Made by a program: the position numbers and the translations under genes
Source of the DNA: CALFVT01 sp964513675
Lineage (GTDB): Bacteria; Pseudomonadota; Alphaproteobacteria; Caulobacterales; Maricaulaceae
Length of the DNA: 31,513 bases
Assembly (NCBI GenBank): GCA_964513675.1
Contig: CAZEOD010000027.1
Span: 1-31,513, forward strand
Direction of reading: 5' to 3'
Notes under the pieces: model-generated
Told to the model about the DNA's origin: nothing
Seen by the model: only the letters and a program-made list of their open reading frames with translations
Database searches by the model: none
Shown here: one piece after another, positions 24,788-31,513 of the stretch
Position numbering within the stretch: position 1 is the stretch's first letter
Layout of the letters: every line of letters begins with the position of its first letter

Positions 24788-26341
24788 TCATCTTGACTTA
24801 GATTTTCTGTAAAATGAGGCCGTTCCTGTTTTTTTATCTAATATTTCACTGCGCGTTTGTCGCCGAAACGACAGACTTTCCGCAATATGAAGCCGATGAA
24901 TATTCTCAGAGCCTGCTAAATCTGCTAATGTGCGGGCCACTCTGATAACGCGGTGATATCCGCGGGCGGTTAACCCCAAAGTCTCGGCCGCTTGAAGTAA
25001 TAATTGACGCCCTTCCTTATCAAGTTCCGCAACATGATCGAGGCGGTCTGCCCGCAGCTCCGCATTGGCGAGGCCGCCATTACGGTCAATCTGCACAGCC
25101 CGCGCTATGGCGACCCGCGCAGCCACCTCCGCTGTTCCGTCCTTGGAGGGCGGCAGCACAAGGTCAGCAGGCGTCACAGCCGGAACGTCAATTTGAAGAT
25201 CCATTCGGTCCATAAACGGACCAGAGACGCGGGCTTGATAATCCGCCGCGCAGCGAAGACCTCGGCGGCAGGCAATGCCGTCTGCCCCGCCGCTACCGCA
25301 GCGGCAAGGATTCATCGCGGCAATTAATTGGAACCGCGCCGGATAGCGCACATGGGCATTGACGCGGGCAACTGTAATCTCGCCTTCTTCTAACGGTTGC
25401 CGTAAACTATCTAAAACTTGCGGCGTAAATTCGGGAAGCTCATCGAGAAATAATACCCCGCGATGCGCCAAAGAGGCCTCCCCCGGCTTCGCGCGCACAC
25501 CGCCGCCGACCATGGCGGCCATAGAGGCCGAATGATGCGGACTTCGGAACGGACGCGAGCGTGATAACTGCCCCTTTTCCAATAGGCCCGCCACGGAATG
25601 TATCATAGACACATCCAAAAGCTCACGGGCGGAGAGCGGCGGCAATAGACCCGGCAAGCGCGCAGCCAGCATAGATTTCCCAGACCCCGGCGGCCCGACC
25701 ATTAACAGATTATGCCCGCCGGCTGCGGCCACTTCAAGCGCCCGCTTCGCCGTTTCCTGCCCGCGAACATCGCGAAGATCAAGCGGGCTTTGCGCATCCA
25801 GCATATCACCCGGCAGGGGCGGCGACATAATTTGCGTGCCGCGAAAATGATTGATTAATTGCACAAGGTTCTGCGGGGCGAAAATATCAATCTCCCCCGC
25901 CCACGCCGCTTCAGGGCCGTTGGCAGCCGGACATATAAAGCCGAGCCCGTTTTCATTGGCGCACATGGCGGCGGGTAAAGCCCCCGGCACTTGACGTAAA
26001 CTCCCATCGAGTGACAACTCCCCCATCGCAATGAAGCCCGCAATCGCATCAATCGGCAATGCCCCCATCGCCGCCATAAGGCCAAGCGCAATCGGCAAAT
26101 CATAATGTGCGCCCTCTTTAGGTAAATCCGCCGGCGCCAGATTAATCACAATGCGTTTATAAGGCAGATCAAGCCCAATCGCGGCAAAGGCTGCGCGCAC
26201 CCGCTCGCGGCTTTCGGCCACCGCTTTATCGGCCAAACCAACAATCGAAAAGGCCTGCGAGCCCGGCGCAATTTGCACCTGCACATCCACGCGCCGCGCC
26301 TCTGCGCCGACAAATGCAACTGTGGTAATAGAGGCAACCAT
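24788..26341 (-). CDS. comM: YifB/ComM-family Mg-chelatase-like AAA+ ATPase
   Basis: The start at 26341 is supported by AAAGGAG just upstream and by the conserved opening MVASITTVAFVGAEAR, giving 517 residues; a frame extending nine codons further upstream is not needed. The N-terminal ChlI-like domain (about 20-140, with RVRAAFAAIGL) is followed by the AAA+ core with Walker A GPPGSGKS (216-223) and GVLFLDELPEF as Walker B. The conserved MNPCRCG cysteine segment and the C-terminal Mg_chelatase_C domain complete it. ComM proteins are hexameric branch-migration helicases that help integrate DNA in natural transformation. The family is widespread in bacteria that are not known to be competent, so competence is not implied. 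Confidence 0.94.
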   Translation of the reverse strand: MVASITTVAFVGAEARRVDVQVQIAPGSQAFSIVGLADKAVAESRERVRAAFAAIGLDLPYKRIVINLAPADLPKEGAHYDLPIALGLMAAMGALPIDAIAGFIAMGELSLDGSLRQVPGALPAAMCANENGLGFICPAANGPEAAWAGEIDIFAPQNLVQLINHFRGTQIMSPPLPGDMLDAQSPLDLRDVRGQETAKRALEVAAAGGHNLLMVGPPGSGKSMLAARLPGLLPPLSARELLDVSMIHSVAGLLEKGQLSRSRPFRSPHHSASMAAMVGGGVRAKPGEASLAHRGVLFLDELPEFTPQVLDSLRQPLEEGEITVARVNAHVRYPARFQLIAAMNPCRCGSGGADGIACRRGLRCAADYQARVSGPFMDRMDLQIDVPAVTPADLVLPPSKDGTAEVAARVAIARAVQIDRNGGLANAELRADRLDHVAELDKEGRQLLLQAAETLGLTARGYHRVIRVARTLADLAGSENIHRLHIAESLSFRRQTRSEILDKKTGTASFYRKSKSR

Positions 26342-26458
26342 GATAACTCCTTTAAATAGAGCTATCAAAAATATTAGAACAAATCAAGAACTTTAAGCGC
26401 GCCCATAATAAAGCGCTTATCTGCCGCTCCAGTGGGCCGCGTGGCCTCACGCGCGCGG

Positions 26459-27111
26459 TTACTGCGCGAGTCCCACGCATCTTACGGCTTTAAAGCCGCT
26501 AGCGTCATTGGGAAATATCAGCGGACTTTTGGAGGGGCGGAGCGGGTCGCGCATATGATAACCGCGCCCATCGCGGTGCAGGATCATCGCCCAATGAGAG
26601 CGCCCATAAGGCAGATCAAAGCGGGCGAGCGGGTAAAATCCATCGGCCATACAGCCTTCGATAATGCCGTCCGAAACCTCGGTGTAAAACTTCGCTTTGG
26701 CCTTGCCGCCTGTCACCTCGCTAATGGAAGCCCATTTAAGCCAGCCTTGGCGGGTATAGCCATCTGCTTTTTTCAATCGTTTATTTAAATCCGCTGGATT
26801 GGTTTCAAAACCGAGATTGGCCAGCGTCATCGCCGTTGCCGTTAAAAGGCAGCCATCGCTTTCCAGCGGCTCACCGGAACCGCCGAGTTTGTGGTTTTTC
26901 CAGCGCGGGTCTTTTTGTGAGTAGGTCACGGCGTCGCGCAAGGTCAGTNNNNNNNNNNATGGTGATCCGGCAGGGTATAAGCGCCTTTCGGAACAGGCGT
27001 ATATCCGCCGCCATCCCCAGATACACCGGCTAGTCTTTGCGGCGAAGGCGTGCTCGAACAGGCCGCCGCGCCAATAGCCGTAATAATCGCGATAAATAAA
27101 GAGCGTAACAT
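26459..27111 (-). CDS. C39-like cysteine peptidase lipoprotein, interrupted by an assembly gap
   Basis: Two open segments on either side of the ten N bases appear to be one gene. The 5' part (27111-26959, 51 codons) has a good start (AAAGGG upstream) and a lipoprotein signal with lipobox GAAAC (C18). The 3' part has no plausible start of its own and encodes a papain-like peptidase of the C39_2 type, with candidate cysteine in SDGCLLTATAM, histidine in RSHWAMIL and aspartate in HMRDP. The two parts are one base out of frame across the N run. The true gap length should therefore be 2 modulo 3, and ten is just a placeholder. Such proteins act in the envelope on peptides or peptidoglycan, but the substrate is unknown. 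Confidence 0.75.
26949..26958. other. Assembly gap (ten N)
   Basis: Ten consecutive N bases interrupt the C39-like lipoprotein gene. The count is probably a scaffolding placeholder because it breaks the reading frame that both flanks otherwise share. The true missing length is unknown. Confidence 1.
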
Positions 27112-27127
27112 AGCGCCCTTTTAGCGT

Positions 27128-27149
27128 AAAAATCCTAACAGGGCGTTAG
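27128..27149 (-). terminator. Weak intrinsic terminator after the amidase gene
   Basis: On the minus strand, CTAAC (45-49 of the 27100s) and GTTAG (35-39) form a short stem around GCCCT, followed by GATTTTT. An alternative pairing, CAGGG with CCCTG, overlaps it. The site lies between the amidase stop (27164) and the C39 lipoprotein start (27111), so it could separate the two transcripts. The stem is short, so it is only a moderate candidate. Confidence 0.4.
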
Positions 27150-27163
27150 ACCCTGCATGAAAA

Positions 27164-28984
27164 CTAAGCTTTAAAGTCCGCCGGACGTTTCGCCGCCATG
27201 CCGAGGCGCGTTTCGATATCTTTCGCTAGACGGATAAGAGCGCCATCTGCGAAAAGCGGCCCCCAGAGCACGATTGAATTTGGCACTGTGGCAGAGGCGC
27301 TATCCGGATCTGTTTGCGCATTACCGAAAAGCGTGCGCGCAGGCTGCTCGGAAAATCCGGCCCGCATGACTAGCGCGGGATGACCCGTATAATTTGTCAC
27401 CTGCAAAAGCCCGCCGGCAAAAGGCGGACTGATGAGCATATCAACATCCGCAAAGACTTTATGCATCGCTTCCATCGCCAAGCGGCGAATACGGTCAGTC
27501 TGTACCAAATCAATCGCGGTGATAAAACGCGCCGCGCGGAAACTATTAGGCCACGCATTATCATCTTGCCATGTTAGGCTATCATCGCGCCCATCCAGCG
27601 TCAGCATTTCAAAGGCCGCCGCCGCTTCGGCAAAGAGAATGTGACTCAGCGCCCCATAGGGCAGATCAGGAAGGATATTCCGAAGCTCTTTGGTTTTAAC
27701 GCCGGACGCTTTCGCCGCCTCTAGCGCCGCTTTTTGGCCCGCATCGGCATTTTCAAACCACGCTGGATCATATCCCAAAGTGACGCCTGATAGGGGCGTG
27801 CCGCTCTTATAATTAAAGCCCATATCGAGGCTGCTGGGGTCATTGACGTCTTTACCGTTAATCACCGCCATAATCGCGGCGGCGTCTTCGGCATGGCGAA
27901 TGATCGGGCCAATTTTATCCATCGACCAACATAGCGCCATAGCGCCGGCTTTACTCACGCGGCCAAAGGTCGGTCGCAGCCCCGTAGTCCCGCAGCGCGT
28001 TGACGGGGAGATAATCGAGCCGAGCGTTTCTGTGCCAAGCGCAAAGGCGCAAAGCCCCGCCGCCACAGCCGAGCACGAGCCTGCGCTTGAGCCTGATGAG
28101 CCTTCTTGGGTGTTCCACGGATTGCGCGTCACACCGCCAAACCAGATATCCCCATAAGCCAGCGCGCCCAGTGATGTTTTCCCGATCAAAACCGCACCGG
28201 CGTCCCGCAATTTGGTAATCATGGCCGCATCCCTATCCGGCACACGGTTTTTAAACGGCTCCGCGCCGTAAGTTGTCTTAATGCCCGCCGTATCGAGCAA
28301 GTCTTTCGCCCCATAAGGAATACCGTGCAACATGCCTTTATAAGCGCCCGCCGCAATCTCGCGGTCCGCGCGGCGCGCCTCGGAGAGCGCCAAATTTTTG
28401 GTCACTGTGATAAAGGCCTCTAGCGCGGGGTTATGTTTTTCAATCCGCGTGAGGTAAATTTGCGTCAAACGCTCAGATGTAAGATCGCCGTTTTTAATCC
28501 ACCCCGCCAAATCAACAACCGAGCTAAACGCAATATCAACATCGGAATTTGGCAGAGGCTTCGCTGGCGATTCAATCATCACGCCGTCCGTTTGCGGCGC
28601 GTAATTCACCCCCGGCAAGCGCGGATTAAAGGCCATAGCCGGCGCGAGGCTATTGGGCTTTTCAAAATCCCTCAGCGCTTTCAAAGCAGGATTGGGTGCG
28701 TCAAAACTCGCTTGCATTTGCTCGCGCTCTGCCGCCGTAAACTCAACGCCGAACAGCTCTTCTGCCGCTTGTATCTTGGCGGTGATGCTATCGTCCGTTT
28801 GCGCAGCTCCGCCCGCGCCTGTCTTACCCGCGCCCGCCTTATCTCCCCCCCTTTTATCGGGCGCACAGGCCACCGCGCCAAGTCCCAATATACTCATCAG
28901 GGCAAAGTGACGGCGCGACAGCTGCCCTTCGTTATTTTTATTTTTTTGTAAATTATCAGCCTGAGGCGGAGCTGTTGTCGTCAT
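27164..28984 (-). CDS. Tat-exported lipoprotein of the amidase signature family
   Basis: The 606-residue protein has a twin-arginine signal (SRRHF, R24-R25) followed by a hydrophobic stretch and a lipobox cysteine (GAVAC, C40), so it should be exported folded and lipid-anchored. A Gly/Lys-rich linker (about 43-62) and a small helical segment precede the amidase domain. The Ser-cisSer-Lys triad is K227 (GIPYGAKDLLD), S299 (GSSGSSAGS) and S323 (TLGSIISP). GatA-like cytoplasmic enzymes share this fold, but export rules out a role in Gln-tRNA formation. Hydrolysis of an amide or ester in the envelope is likely, and the substrate is unknown. The C-terminal region is the full length of the family. 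Confidence 0.9.
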   Translation of the reverse strand: MTTTAPPQADNLQKNKNNEGQLSRRHFALMSILGLGAVACAPDKRGGDKAGAGKTGAGGAAQTDDSITAKIQAAEELFGVEFTAAEREQMQASFDAPNPALKALRDFEKPNSLAPAMAFNPRLPGVNYAPQTDGVMIESPAKPLPNSDVDIAFSSVVDLAGWIKNGDLTSERLTQIYLTRIEKHNPALEAFITVTKNLALSEARRADREIAAGAYKGMLHGIPYGAKDLLDTAGIKTTYGAEPFKNRVPDRDAAMITKLRDAGAVLIGKTSLGALAYGDIWFGGVTRNPWNTQEGSSGSSAGSCSAVAAGLCAFALGTETLGSIISPSTRCGTTGLRPTFGRVSKAGAMALCWSMDKIGPIIRHAEDAAAIMAVINGKDVNDPSSLDMGFNYKSGTPLSGVTLGYDPAWFENADAGQKAALEAAKASGVKTKELRNILPDLPYGALSHILFAEAAAAFEMLTLDGRDDSLTWQDDNAWPNSFRAARFITAIDLVQTDRIRRLAMEAMHKVFADVDMLISPPFAGGLLQVTNYTGHPALVMRAGFSEQPARTLFGNAQTDPDSASATVPNSIVLWGPLFADGALIRLAKDIETRLGMAAKRPADFKA

Positions 28985-29081
28985 ATAAAACTCTTTCTTT
29001 TATTGTTATCATTTTGGCGGGCGGGGAATAATCGTGCCGGTCAAAGCCGCGCCTAGGCCGCCGCCGCTGCCGCCGCGACGC

Positions 29082-29438
29082 CTATTCATAGGTAAACTCA
29101 AGCTCTATAGCGGCCGAGACCACTTGCGGCCCTGCGGAATGGTTTAAGTCTATCACATCGACAGGATCACCGCCCTCCAAAAGCGCGCCGCTTTCCCCTG
29201 CCGCCGAAAGATTAACAGGCGGTGCGCTGGCCGCGCGCTGGCTATAGCTCGCTTGATAGCTATCCAAATCCAGAACACCTGTGATGCTCGCGCCTGCCGC
29301 TGCCGCTAAATGATCCGCCTTATCGCGTGCATTTTTCACGGCGATCTCACCCGCTTACAGATCTGATTTAAGCTTGCAGCCTGCCAAGAGGCTCCCCAAT
29401 ATAGCCGCAGTCATCGCGGCGCTCATCATTTGGCGCAT
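29082..29438 (-). pseudogene. Decayed SIMPL-domain (DUF541) lipoprotein gene
   Basis: From an ATG at 29438 (GGGGGAGG just upstream), the frame encodes a clean lipoprotein signal (MRQMMSAAMT to LLAGC), six more residues and then a TAA at 29355-29357. The same frame reopens after the stop and encodes the C-terminal end of a SIMPL domain (KNARDKADHLAAAAGASITG, ending SAAIELEFTYE) to the TAG at 29082. Intact SIMPL proteins are usually over 200 residues, so most of the domain between signal and tail is missing. The in-frame join suggests a deletion plus a nonsense codon. A GTG at 29339 could start an 85-residue cytosolic fragment, but it would lack the signal and most of the fold. Confidence 0.75.
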
Positions 29439-29459
29439 AGGCCTCCCCCTGTTCGTGGT

Positions 29460-30704
29460 TTATGAATCCTTTAAAATACGCGGCTTTTTATGATATAGTT
29501 TAAGCCCGTTCACCGTGCTCATACTATCAGATTGTGTATTCATCACTGTGCGCAAACGGTCGAGGATTAGCGTATCAATCGTGATAATTAATCCCGTCAC
29601 ATAGGTCGCATAATCTGCCGAGACGCCTTGGCTGACAAGGATATCTTCCAGCAAAACAACCGATGCCGACGGCGTGCCCGCGGCCGCTGTCGCAAAGACA
29701 AGGCTTTGCAAGCCAACGGTAATCATATCGCCAAGGGCGATATCAAGGCCGTAGGCTTTCATCGCATAGAGCGACACCAGCAACAGCCCGATCACCGTGC
29801 CCGTCATATTCACGGTCGCGCCAATGGTGAAAAACGGCGTAGCTTCATCCCCGCTCGCGCCGAGATCATCACAGGCTTGTTTCGTCGCCGGCAAGGTCGC
29901 CATAGAGCTAGAGGTTGAAAAGGCTACAACGGCCTGCGGATAGACGCCGCGCCAGATAAAGCCGAAGCCCTTACCCTGTATCCGCGTCGTCACCGTCATC
30001 ATCACGACCCACACAATAATCATAGTCAGCATATAAGGCGCAAGAATTGGGAAGAGATCAAATAAGGTTTGAACGCCGCCCGGGCGCGCCAAAGCCAAAG
30101 TAATCGAGCCAAACACCGCGAGCGGAATTGTATATTGTAAAAACTTACGAAAGCCTTTGATAAACAGATCGGAAATTTTATCTGCTTCGCGGCCAAGGTC
30201 TAAACGCTTCAGCGCCCCGCCAAAGATAACGCCCGCATAAATAGAAATCATCAAAGGCGAGGTCAGAACTTTGTAAATTTTAATCGCATAAGGATCAGAC
30301 CCAACCTTACCGTCGCCCGCCCCCGCTGCGGCCGGATCGGCAAATATATTAAGGCCAGAGAAGAGATTAAACATGATAATGCCGACGGCCAATCCCGTCA
30401 AAGAGAAGCCCACAAAGAAGATAATAACGCGGGAAAATTTCGCGCCCAAACCGCCTGTGGAAATCGCTATTGAACTGCCGATAGACATAATAATGAGCGC
30501 ATACATCAAGGGTTTAAGCGGAACGAACAGCGCATCTTTGGCCAGCGCCGCAATAGACTTCGCGATTTGCACATCCCCCATCATAATCGGCGCGGCTAAA
30601 AAACTCGCCCCCACAGCCCAGCCCGCAAAAGCAAGCCCTGCCGCAATAATAACAAGGAGTAAAAGCGGAATATCGTGAATTTTACGCAGCATGGCAGATC
30701 CCAT
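29460..30704 (-). CDS. DAACS-family sodium/dicarboxylate or acidic amino acid symporter
   Basis: The 414-residue membrane protein is a GltP/DctA-type elevator transporter. The reentrant-hairpin motif AFSTSSSMATLP (261-272) and the TM8 motif D382-R385-N389-D393 (LDRLRTVMNTQSD) are present. The conserved arginine (R385) is the residue that binds the substrate side-chain carboxylate, which supports an acidic substrate. The TM7 motif normally reading NMDGT is NMTGT here (299-303), replacing an aspartate that coordinates a sodium ion in characterised members. The translated insert GAGDGKVGSDPY (128-139) is a periplasmic loop. The start could be at 30704 or at the ATG four codons later (30692). It lies 21 bases upstream of the SIMPL remnant. 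Confidence 0.93.
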   Translation of the reverse strand: MGSAMLRKIHDIPLLLLVIIAAGLAFAGWAVGASFLAAPIMMGDVQIAKSIAALAKDALFVPLKPLMYALIIMSIGSSIAISTGGLGAKFSRVIIFFVGFSLTGLAVGIIMFNLFSGLNIFADPAAAGAGDGKVGSDPYAIKIYKVLTSPLMISIYAGVIFGGALKRLDLGREADKISDLFIKGFRKFLQYTIPLAVFGSITLALARPGGVQTLFDLFPILAPYMLTMIIVWVVMMTVTTRIQGKGFGFIWRGVYPQAVVAFSTSSSMATLPATKQACDDLGASGDEATPFFTIGATVNMTGTVIGLLLVSLYAMKAYGLDIALGDMITVGLQSLVFATAAAGTPSASVVLLEDILVSQGVSADYATYVTGLIITIDTLILDRLRTVMNTQSDSMSTVNGLKLYHKKPRILKDS

Positions 30705-30756
30705 TTATCTTTATTTTATGGGACTACTGTGGCGGGAAAAATAGGGCGGCGCAAGG

Positions 30757-30804
30757 GGCGAAGCTCTTGAGCCAGGCGAATCTTGAGCAGGGCGAATCTT
30801 GGGC
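30757..30804. repeat. Short tandem repeat, 16-base units, upstream of the symporter gene
   Basis: TCTTGAGCCAGGCGAA (30765-30780) and TCTTGAGCAGGGCGAA (30781-30796) are adjacent 16-base units with two differences. A third partial unit begins at 30797, and an additional GGCGAA is found at 30757-30762. They lie in the non-coding space between the prolyl oligopeptidase terminator and the symporter start. Confidence 0.8.
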
Positions 30805-30839
30805 GAGCCGTATTTTAGGCCGGAATATCGCGCGGCCCC

Positions 30840-30866
30840 AAAAAAAAGCGGCGCTAGGGCCGCTTT
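30840..30866 (-). terminator. Intrinsic terminator of the prolyl oligopeptidase gene
   Basis: On the minus strand an 8-base perfect stem, AAAGCGGC/GCCGCTTT (30859-30866 with 30845-30852), closes a six-base loop and runs into a tract of eight T (complement of the A run 30840-30847). It lies 45 bases after the stop codon at 30911. This is a canonical rho-independent terminator. Confidence 0.85.
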
Positions 30867-30899
30867 CATAAGATCATTTAGCTTTCATAAGATCATTTA
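30862..30899. repeat. Perfect 19-base tandem direct repeat
   Basis: GCTTTCATAAGATCATTTA occurs twice in immediate tandem (30862-30880 and 30881-30899) with no mismatch. The first copy overlaps the outer arm of the terminator stem by five bases. It lies between the peptidase stop codon and its terminator, consistent with a recent local duplication. Confidence 0.9.
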
Positions 30900-30910
30900 T
30901 ATGTGGGACC

Positions 30911-31513
30911 CTACTCACCATCCCGCAGTTTCTGCAGCAAATATGTGTGCTGAAGCGCGATGCGGCGCGCTGTTTCTTTCAGGTTGGCCGCCGCGCTATG
31001 GCCGCCGTCTATATTTTCATAATAGAGGAAATCATGACCATAATCTTCCATGCGCTTCGCCATTTTACGCGCATGAGCGGGATGAACACGGTCATCTTTT
31101 GTCGAGGTGACAAAGAAGACTTCGGGGTAATCTCCTTTCGGATCAAGATTATGATAGGGCGAGATCGAGCGTAGGAATTTACCTTCGGTTTTATCCTCGG
31201 GGTTGCCATATTCGCCCATCCAAGATGCCCCCGCAAGAAGCGTGTGAAAGCGCATCATATCCAAAAGCGGCACGGCGCAGACAACGGCGTTAAATAAATC
31301 GGGCCGCTGCGTGAACATAACTCCCATCAAAAGGCCGCCATTTGAGCCGCCTTCAATACCCAGATGTTTTGGCGATGTAATGCCTTTGTCAATCACATCT
31401 TCGGCGACGGCAATGAAGTCATCATAAATCCGCTGGCGTTCTGTCTTAAGGCCCGCTTGGTGCCATTTCGGACCATATTCTCCGCCGCCGCGAATATTGG
31501 CCAGCACATAAAC
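30911..31513 (-). CDS. Prolyl oligopeptidase family (S9) serine peptidase, 5' part beyond window
   Basis: Only the last 200 codons are inside the window; the frame is open through base 31513, so the true start is outside. The visible part is the catalytic alpha/beta-hydrolase domain: ANIRGGGEYG, the nucleophile serine in GGSNGGLL (codon at 31343-31345), the aspartate in STKDDRVHPAHA and the histidine in DGGHSAAA. Prolyl oligopeptidases hydrolyse peptides after proline and have an N-terminal beta-propeller, which would lie to the right. A GTG at 31507 is an internal codon, not a start. A strong terminator follows at 30840-30866. Confidence 0.95.
   Translation of the reverse strand, partial: VYVLANIRGGGEYGPKWHQAGLKTERQRIYDDFIAVAEDVIDKGITSPKHLGIEGGSNGGLLMGVMFTQRPDLFNAVVCAVPLLDMMRFHTLLAGASWMGEYGNPEDKTEGKFLRSISPYHNLDPKGDYPEVFFVTSTKDDRVHPAHARKMAKRMEDYGHDFLYYENIDGGHSAAANLKETARRIALQHTYLLQKLRDGE

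Noticed and set aside
28433..28951. Long plus-strand open frame of 172 codons inside the amidase gene
   Set aside because: It is antisense to a gene with an intact catalytic triad and has no domain or ribosome binding site; it is a shadow of the amidase codon pattern.
29355..29438. Independent entericidin-like small lipoprotein
   Set aside because: Only six residues follow the lipidated cysteine, and the frame continues after the stop into a SIMPL tail, so a single broken gene explains it better.
1..31513. Insertion sequences, prophage, CRISPR arrays, toxin-antitoxin or defence systems
   Set aside because: No transposase, integrase, phage structural gene, Cas gene, spaced repeat array or known defence domain was seen on either strand.

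Overview
The window looks like a chromosomal segment of a marine, moderate-GC (roughly half G+C by eye) alphaproteobacterium, most plausibly of the Hyphomonadaceae/Maricaulales type. This placement is inference. It rests on the gene order mutS-glnD-murJ-trpS, the order nfu-tsaB-rimI-fur, a Fur protein without the CxxC zinc motifs, and a large TonB-dependent receptor encoded beside secreted glycosidases. A run of ten N at 26949-26958 shows that the sequence is a draft or metagenome assembly. Almost all genes lie on the minus strand; the only plus-strand genes are a tandem pair at 10853-12933.

Layout, left to right: a partial tRNA-Leu(GAG) with its own promoter and a gene-free 322-base stretch (1-374). 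Next comes a five-gene minus-strand block that reads as a beta-glucan (laminarin-like) utilisation locus: membrane histidine kinase, LytTR response regulator, TonB-dependent receptor, GH3 glucosidase and GH16 endoglucanase (375-8067). After that come the fluoride channel crcB, fur, rimI, tsaB and an Nfu iron-sulfur carrier (8134-10713). Two tandem PDZ-M48 metalloprotease lipoproteins follow on the plus strand (10853-12933), then a PCuAC copper-chaperone lipoprotein. The housekeeping run is trpS, murJ, glnD and mutS (13543-21855), followed by AmpG. Next are a PAS-linker-receiver protein that lacks a kinase domain, and the ComM/YifB ATPase. The right end (26459-31513) has an accessory, cell-envelope character: a C39-like cysteine peptidase lipoprotein split by the assembly gap, a Tat-exported lipoprotein amidase, a decayed SIMPL-domain gene, a DAACS symporter with an altered sodium-site motif, a cluster of short tandem repeats, and the 3' part of a prolyl oligopeptidase cut by the window edge.

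How the genes fit together: in the first block, GH16 would cut a polymeric beta-glucan at the surface, the TonB receptor would import oligosaccharides, and GH3 would release glucose, with the adjacent two-component system a candidate for inducer sensing. The peptidoglycan-related genes murJ and ampG are close but not in one operon. No mobile element, CRISPR array, rRNA, prophage or known defence system was seen. The features most worth a second look are the cysteine-rich EF-hand-like insert in the TonB receptor, the duplicated glnD start region, the kinase-less PAS-receiver protein, the paired M48 lipoproteins with a shared cysteine pair, the altered symporter motif, and the two broken genes at 26459-27111 and 29082-29438.
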